A DNA stretch of 8,754 nucleotides. Origin: JBCBWG01 sp964579305. GTDB taxonomy: Bacteria; Pseudomonadota; Alphaproteobacteria; Rhizobiales; Hyphomicrobiaceae. Shown here piece by piece: positions 5,373 to 8,754 of this stretch (position 1 is its first letter; each line of letters starts with the position of its first letter). The stretch lies in assembly GCA_964579305.1 (NCBI GenBank), contig CAZOGY010000137.1, forward strand, positions 1 to 8,754, written 5' to 3'. A program made the position numbers and the translations under genes. The notes beneath the pieces are model-generated. The model saw only the letters and a program-made list of their open reading frames with translations. It ran no database searches and was not told the DNA's origin.

Positions 5373-5400
5373 GAGGAGTTTTTGCTCCTCCAGCCAGGAG
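5373..5400 (+). promoter_or_regulatory. accD ribosome binding region with competing stems
   Basis: GAGGAG (5373-5378) can pair with CTCCTC (5385-5390) across a TTTTTG loop. The same CTCCT (5385-5389) can instead pair with AGGAG (5396-5400), the probable accD Shine-Dalgarno, across CCAGCC. The two stems exclude each other, so one would expose and the other hide the ribosome binding site. This rests on sequence only. Confidence 0.4.
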
Positions 5401-5411
5401 CATTCGTCGGC

Positions 5412-6686
5412 GTGAACTGGATCAGCAACGTCGTGCGTCCGCGGATCCGCAGCTTCCTGACAACGAAGCGCGAGATCCCCGACAACTTGTGGATCCAATG
5501 CCCTGAAAGCGGGCAGATGGTCTTCCATAAGGATCTGGAAGCCAACCAGTTTGTCGTGCCGGGCAGCAATTTTCACATGCGCGTTGCTGCGGAAGTGCGG
5601 CTTAACATGCTGTTCGACGATGGCCAGTATACGGCAGTCGAACTGCCTGAGGTGCCGGCGGATCCGCTGAAGTTCAAAGACGGGCGCCGCTATACCGACC
5701 GGATGAAGGACGCTCGCGCTAAGACGGGCATGGCCGATGCCGTCCTGGTTGGGGAAGGCCGCGTCAAAGGCCGGCTGATCGTGGCTGCTGCGCAAGACTT
5801 CCGCTTCATGGGCGGCTCGCTTGGCATGGCGGCCGGCGAAGCGGTGATCGCTGGTATGACACGCGCTGTGGATCTCAATACGCCATTCATCCTGTTTGCA
5901 GCATCGGGCGGTGCGCGCATGCAGGAAGGTATTCTGTCTCTGATGCAGATGCCGCGCACCACGATTGCGGTGCAGCGCCTGCGCGATGCCGGTTTGCCCT
6001 ACATTGTCGTGATGACCGATCCGACAACCGGTGGCGTCACCGCGTCTTACGCGATGCTGGGCGATGTCCACATTGCCGAGCCAGGCGCGCTGATTTGCTT
6101 TGCTGGACCGCGGGTTATCGAACAGACAATTCGCGAAAAGCTCCCGGAGGGCTTCCAGCGCGCGGAATACCTGCTTGAGCACGGCATGGTCGACATGGTT
6201 GTGCACCGCCATGAATTGCGCGACACGCTCGCGCGGTTGTGTGGGCTGCTCGGCCCGCAAGACGGCGACGTGATTGCATGGCAAGAGGGCGTCAGGGCCG
6301 ATCCGGGCGATCTGGCGCCACCGTTGATGATCGCTGAAGACGCCGGTGGATCCGGTGATGGTGGGCTCAACGCCAATGGCCATGATCCATCGGCCGCATT
6401 GACTGCTTCGGATGGGCCCGATGCAACGCCACAGCCTGACGATAGCGAGCAAATCCAGAGTGCTGGCGAACATACGACAGGCGCGTTGAACGGGGCTGGC
6501 ACGGCCAAGGGCGGCGCGTCGTCCAGGCAGTCCAGCACGAACGGCAGCGGCAAGGCTGCCAATGGCGATGCGCGGATCGCCGACGCCGACGATGGCAGGG
6601 CCGCTGACGAGAACGACGCTGATGGCGTAGTTTCAGCGGCTGTTACAGGCAAAGCTGGCGAACAGCGGAGCGATCGCGGGCGCTGA
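5412..6686 (+). CDS. accD: Acetyl-CoA carboxylase carboxyltransferase subunit beta, with long C-terminal tail
   Basis: With AccA this subunit forms the carboxyltransferase that moves CO2 from biotin on AccB to acetyl-CoA, giving malonyl-CoA for fatty acid synthesis. The 424-residue product starts (GTG) at MNWISNVVRP, the usual alphaproteobacterial AccD N-terminus, with AGGAG eleven bases upstream. A GTG at 5337, overlapping the trpA stop, would add 25 unconserved residues. In the zinc-ribbon region only C30 remains; the other three E. coli ligand positions are S33, V49 and S52. The crotonase-like core is intact: GGSLGMAAGE (134-143), SGGARMQEG (165-173), TTGGVTASYAMLGD (205-218). The core ends near residue 302. 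The remaining 120 or so residues are rich in Gly, Ala, Ser, Asp and Asn, presumably disordered, making the protein much longer than the roughly 300 residues usual in the group. Confidence 0.96.
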   Translation: MNWISNVVRPRIRSFLTTKREIPDNLWIQCPESGQMVFHKDLEANQFVVPGSNFHMRVAAEVRLNMLFDDGQYTAVELPEVPADPLKFKDGRRYTDRMKDARAKTGMADAVLVGEGRVKGRLIVAAAQDFRFMGGSLGMAAGEAVIAGMTRAVDLNTPFILFAASGGARMQEGILSLMQMPRTTIAVQRLRDAGLPYIVVMTDPTTGGVTASYAMLGDVHIAEPGALICFAGPRVIEQTIREKLPEGFQRAEYLLEHGMVDMVVHRHELRDTLARLCGLLGPQDGDVIAWQEGVRADPGDLAPPLMIAEDAGGSGDGGLNANGHDPSAALTASDGPDATPQPDDSEQIQSAGEHTTGALNGAGTAKGGASSRQSSTNGSGKAANGDARIADADDGRAADENDADGVVSAAVTGKAGEQRSDRGR

Positions 6687-6786
6687 TCCCGTACGGGTGC
6701 TTCGGCGGTGTCGGCTTGTGCCATGCGTTTCGGGGACGGGGGTCCGTGGATGGCGGCGAGGCCATTGCCGCAGGCGCGGCACAGTC

Positions 6787-6886
6787 NNNNNNNNNNNNNN
6801 NNNNNNNNNNNNNNNNNNNNNNNNNNNNNNNNNNNNNNNNNNNNNNNNNNNNNNNNNNNNNNNNNNNNNNNNNNNNNNNNNNNNNN
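6787..6886. other. Assembly gap of 100 N
   Basis: Exactly 100 undetermined bases, the conventional placeholder for a scaffold gap of unknown size. The true length and content are not known. Confidence 0.98.
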
Positions 6887-6921
6887 TGGCATGGCCGAAT
6901 TTGCAGCGCTGCACGGGAACA

Positions 6922-6972
6922 GATCTGGCCTGCGCGCATTACGTGCGCTGCGCTTTGGGGGCAGGCAGGATC
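6922..6972. repeat. Compound hairpin between accD and folC
   Basis: GATCTGGCCTGC (6922-6933) and GCAGGCAGGATC (6961-6972) pair at 11 of 12 positions, counting one G-U. Nested inside, GCGCA (6934-6938) and TGCGC (6944-6948) enclose a TTACG loop. There is no T run on either side. It lies 36 bases after the assembly gap, so it may have helped break the assembly. Confidence 0.45.
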
Positions 6973-7074
6973 GCGCGCGACAACGCGTTCGCGCATACCG
7001 ATGACTGATCCTCCGGCGGACTTCGATCGGGAAATTTGGATCTTGGCCGCTTGGCTGCCTCGTACACAGCAGCT

Positions 7075-7102
7075 TTGACGACGGTCAGGTTGATCCTTTG
7101 AT
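7075..7102 (+). promoter_or_regulatory. Candidate folC promoter
   Basis: TTGACG (7075-7080) and TTTGAT (7097-7102) resemble -35 and -10 boxes with a 16-base spacer, about 92 bases upstream of the folC start. The -35 is part of TTGACGACGGTCAG (7075-7088), one base short of the TTGAC-N4-GTCAA palindrome found before fpr. Confidence 0.35.
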
Positions 7103-7193
7103 CCCCATCGCCGCGCGCGATAGGGTTTCAACGCTGGTATCCGCGCCGCCAATCCCTGGCAATTCCATGCAATTGAAAATGGGAGCGATCGAT

Positions 7194-8624
7194 ATGGCGT
7201 CTGGACCGTCGCAGACGGATGGCAGCAATGCGCGGGCGCTTTCCAAGGCGGGGGAGCCAACCGCGGCTTTGGCTGGGATACCGACCAGCGCGGCTTTGCT
7301 GGCGGACCTCAAGCGGTTCCACCCCAAACTCATTGATTTGAGCCTCGATCGCGTCGTGCGCATCCTCGACGCGCTTGGCAATCCACACGCGAAGCTGCCG
7401 AAGGTCGTGCACATCGCGGGAACGAACGGCAAAGGATCAACGACGGCATTTCTATCGGCGATTCTGCAATCGGCTGGGCTGCGGGTTCATGCCTATACGT
7501 CGCCCCATCTTGTGACATTTCACGAGCGTATTGCCCTGAGCGGGCCCGATGGAAAGACGGCGCCGATCGCGGAGGACCAGCTTGTCGATGTTCTCAAACG
7601 CGTCACGGATGCAAATGCCGGGGGCGACCTCACATTCTTTGAATTGACGACGGCTGCTGCTTTTGTTGCGTTTGCCGAGACGCCGGCTGACGTGGTGCTG
7701 CTTGAAGTTGGGCTCGGCGGGCGTCTCGATGCTACCAATGTGATCGCGCGTCCGGACCTTACCGTCATCACGCCTGTGGCCATGGACCATGCCGATAAGC
7801 TCGGCGATACGATTGGCGCCATTGCGCGCGAGAAAGCGGGGATCATCAAGCCGCATGTCCCATGCATTGTCGGGCCGCAGTTGGACGACGCATTTCTTGT
7901 GATCCAAGCGGTGGCCGAGCGGCTGCAAGCCCCCCTCATTGCCTATCAACGCGATTTCGACGCCTATGCGCAGAACGGTCGGATGGTGTTTCAGGATTCC
8001 GACCAGTTGATAGACCTGCCGATGCCAGGATTGCGTGGCACACACCAGATCGAAAACGCCGGCACCGCGGTTGCAGCGGTTAGAGCTTTGTGCGCGCGCA
8101 GCGGTGGTCGCCTGGCTGTAGATGAACGCTCGATTGCCCTGGGCCTCGTTGATGTCGCATGGCCTGGGCGGATGATGCCGATTTCGTCAGGACCGCTGCG
8201 CGCTGCGATCGGCTGCGATGACGAGCTTTGGATTGACGGCGGGCACAATCCAGCGGCTGGGCAAGCCGTCGCACGGGCGATTGCCGACCTTGAGGATGGC
8301 GCACCAAAACCGACGTTTCTGATCGTTGCGATGCTCGCCAACAAGGATCACCGCGGCTTCCTCGCCCCGTTCGCAAGCCTTGTGCGCCGCTTGATCGCGG
8401 TGCCGATAACGTCAAGCGGGGAGACGGGCGGCGGGGCTCTGCCCGACGTCATTGCAGCGGCTGCGCGGGCTGAGGGGATCGACGCGGACGTTGCAGAGAC
8501 GCTGAACGCGGCGCTTTGCGCAGTCCATGCCCAGCACCCCGGCGCAAAACGGGTCTTGATTTGCGGATCGCTTTATCTTGCCGGCGAAGCCTTGGAGCGC
8601 CAGCGCGATGGTGTGAGTGTCTGA
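7194..8624 (+). CDS. folC: Folylpolyglutamate synthase / dihydrofolate synthase
   Basis: This ATP-dependent ligase makes dihydrofolate from dihydropteroate and glutamate and adds further glutamates to folates in the cytoplasm. The 476-residue product belongs to the Mur-ligase superfamily. The P-loop GTNGKGST is at 76-83, the family signature YTSPHL at 101-106, LLEVGLGGRLDATN at 169-182 with the metal-site Glu, REKAGIIK at 212-219, WPGRM at 323-327 and DGGHNP at 348-353 in the glutamate-ligase domain; GSLYLAGE ends the fold at 458-465. The ATG at 7194 is chosen because GGGAG lies eight bases upstream; an in-frame TTG at 7098 and ATGs at 7167 and 7179 lack a good ribosome site. The first 30 or so residues look unconserved and low-complexity. 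It follows accD on the same strand, as in many alphaproteobacteria, but a spacer of at least 500 bases makes a separate promoter likely. Confidence 0.95.
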   Translation: MASGPSQTDGSNARALSKAGEPTAALAGIPTSAALLADLKRFHPKLIDLSLDRVVRILDALGNPHAKLPKVVHIAGTNGKGSTTAFLSAILQSAGLRVHAYTSPHLVTFHERIALSGPDGKTAPIAEDQLVDVLKRVTDANAGGDLTFFELTTAAAFVAFAETPADVVLLEVGLGGRLDATNVIARPDLTVITPVAMDHADKLGDTIGAIAREKAGIIKPHVPCIVGPQLDDAFLVIQAVAERLQAPLIAYQRDFDAYAQNGRMVFQDSDQLIDLPMPGLRGTHQIENAGTAVAAVRALCARSGGRLAVDERSIALGLVDVAWPGRMMPISSGPLRAAIGCDDELWIDGGHNPAAGQAVARAIADLEDGAPKPTFLIVAMLANKDHRGFLAPFASLVRRLIAVPITSSGETGGGALPDVIAAAARAEGIDADVAETLNAALCAVHAQHPGAKRVLICGSLYLAGEALERQRDGVSV

Positions 8625-8656
8625 CACGCGCGTTATAGCGTGTCGCATTAGATGCG
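8623..8656 (+). terminator. Tandem hairpins at the end of folC
   Basis: GACACGC (8623-8629) and GCGTGTC (8638-8644) form a perfect seven-pair stem that begins within the folC stop codon. A second small stem, CGCAT-TAG-ATGCG (8644-8656), abuts it. No T run follows, so termination is uncertain; an mRNA 3'-end structure is also possible. Confidence 0.4.
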
Positions 8657-8754
8657 CCTCGCTATAGGCCGTTGCGCTCACGTCGCTATGCCTCCCTGCG
8701 GTCGGGCGCCTCCGCGGGGGGCGGCGCTTGCGCCGGGTCGCGTTGCTCCCGAAC
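8657..8754. repeat. Intergenic GC-rich repeat, right copy of the terminal repeat
   Basis: No gene is visible here. CGCTAT occurs twice (within CTCGCTATAGG and GTCGCTATGCC), and CGGCG-CTTG-CGCCG forms a short stem just before the last 23 bases. Bases 8732-8754 match bases 1-23 with one difference. The texture resembles a dispersed intergenic repeat rather than unique sequence, but the unit cannot be delimited inside this window. Confidence 0.5.

Larger units (their letters stand above)
6687..7193. other. accD-folC spacer containing the assembly gap
   Basis: This 507-base spacer includes 100 undetermined bases. I see no gene in the readable parts; frames crossing the gap are artefacts. CCCGTACGGG at 6688-6697 is a short palindrome directly after the accD stop. 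The right half holds a compound hairpin and a candidate folC promoter, listed separately. A small gene in the gap cannot be excluded if the true gap is longer than 100 bases. Confidence 0.6.

Noticed and set aside
5337..5411. accD start at the GTG overlapping the trpA stop
   Set aside because: The overlap is attractive for coupling, but the added 25 residues are not AccD-like, while GTG at 5412 gives the family N-terminus MNWISNVVRP.
5235..6473. Open frame of 412 codons on the minus strand across trpA and accD
   Set aside because: It is fully antisense to two unmistakable conserved genes; its product is His/Arg-rich and resembles no family. Long antisense frames are common in GC-rich DNA.
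6047..7260. Several open frames spanning the N gap on both strands
   Set aside because: They exist only because undetermined codons are read through; the readable parts have no protein-like character.

Overview
The window looks like an alphaproteobacterial chromosome segment, most likely Hyphomicrobiales-like. The reasons are the gene block trpA-accD-folC on one strand, an AccD whose zinc-ribbon cysteines are mostly replaced, high GC content and the style of the proteins. It contains six confident protein genes, no rRNA, tRNA or CRISPR array, no recognisable mobile-element gene, and a 100-N assembly gap at 6787-6886. The two ends of the window carry near-identical copies of a 23-base sequence, which suggests the contig was broken inside a dispersed repeat.

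Left part (1-2483): a minus-strand gene for an exported von Willebrand A-like protein (DUF1194 family) diverges from fpr, a ferredoxin/flavodoxin-NADP+ reductase. The long spacer between them holds a perfect TTGAC-N4-GTCAA palindrome of the Crp/Fnr/FixK type and, closer to fpr, an 18-pair hairpin. fpr ends in a good intrinsic terminator.

Middle part (2484-4509): an OmpW-family outer-membrane beta-barrel gene on the minus strand diverges from a Crp/Fnr-family regulator gene. A second TTGA-N6-TCAA site lies about 62 bases before the regulator start. Downstream of the regulator is a GC-rich spacer of about 295 bases with two large hairpins and no gene.

Right part (4510-8754): trpA (tryptophan synthase alpha), accD (acetyl-CoA carboxylase carboxyltransferase beta) and folC (folylpolyglutamate/dihydrofolate synthase) lie in the common alphaproteobacterial order, but trpB is not upstream of trpA. 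AccD carries a disordered acidic/Gly/Ala/Ser-rich tail of about 120 residues. The accD-folC spacer contains the gap and a compound hairpin.

I see no clearly new multi-gene system. The most interesting thread is a possible local redox or oxygen regulatory circuit: a Crp/Fnr regulator with no visible FNR-type cysteine cluster or cAMP-pocket signature, Crp/Fnr-type palindromes upstream of itself and of fpr, and a divergent ompW. The second thread is that nearly every intergenic spacer carries an unusually strong inverted repeat.
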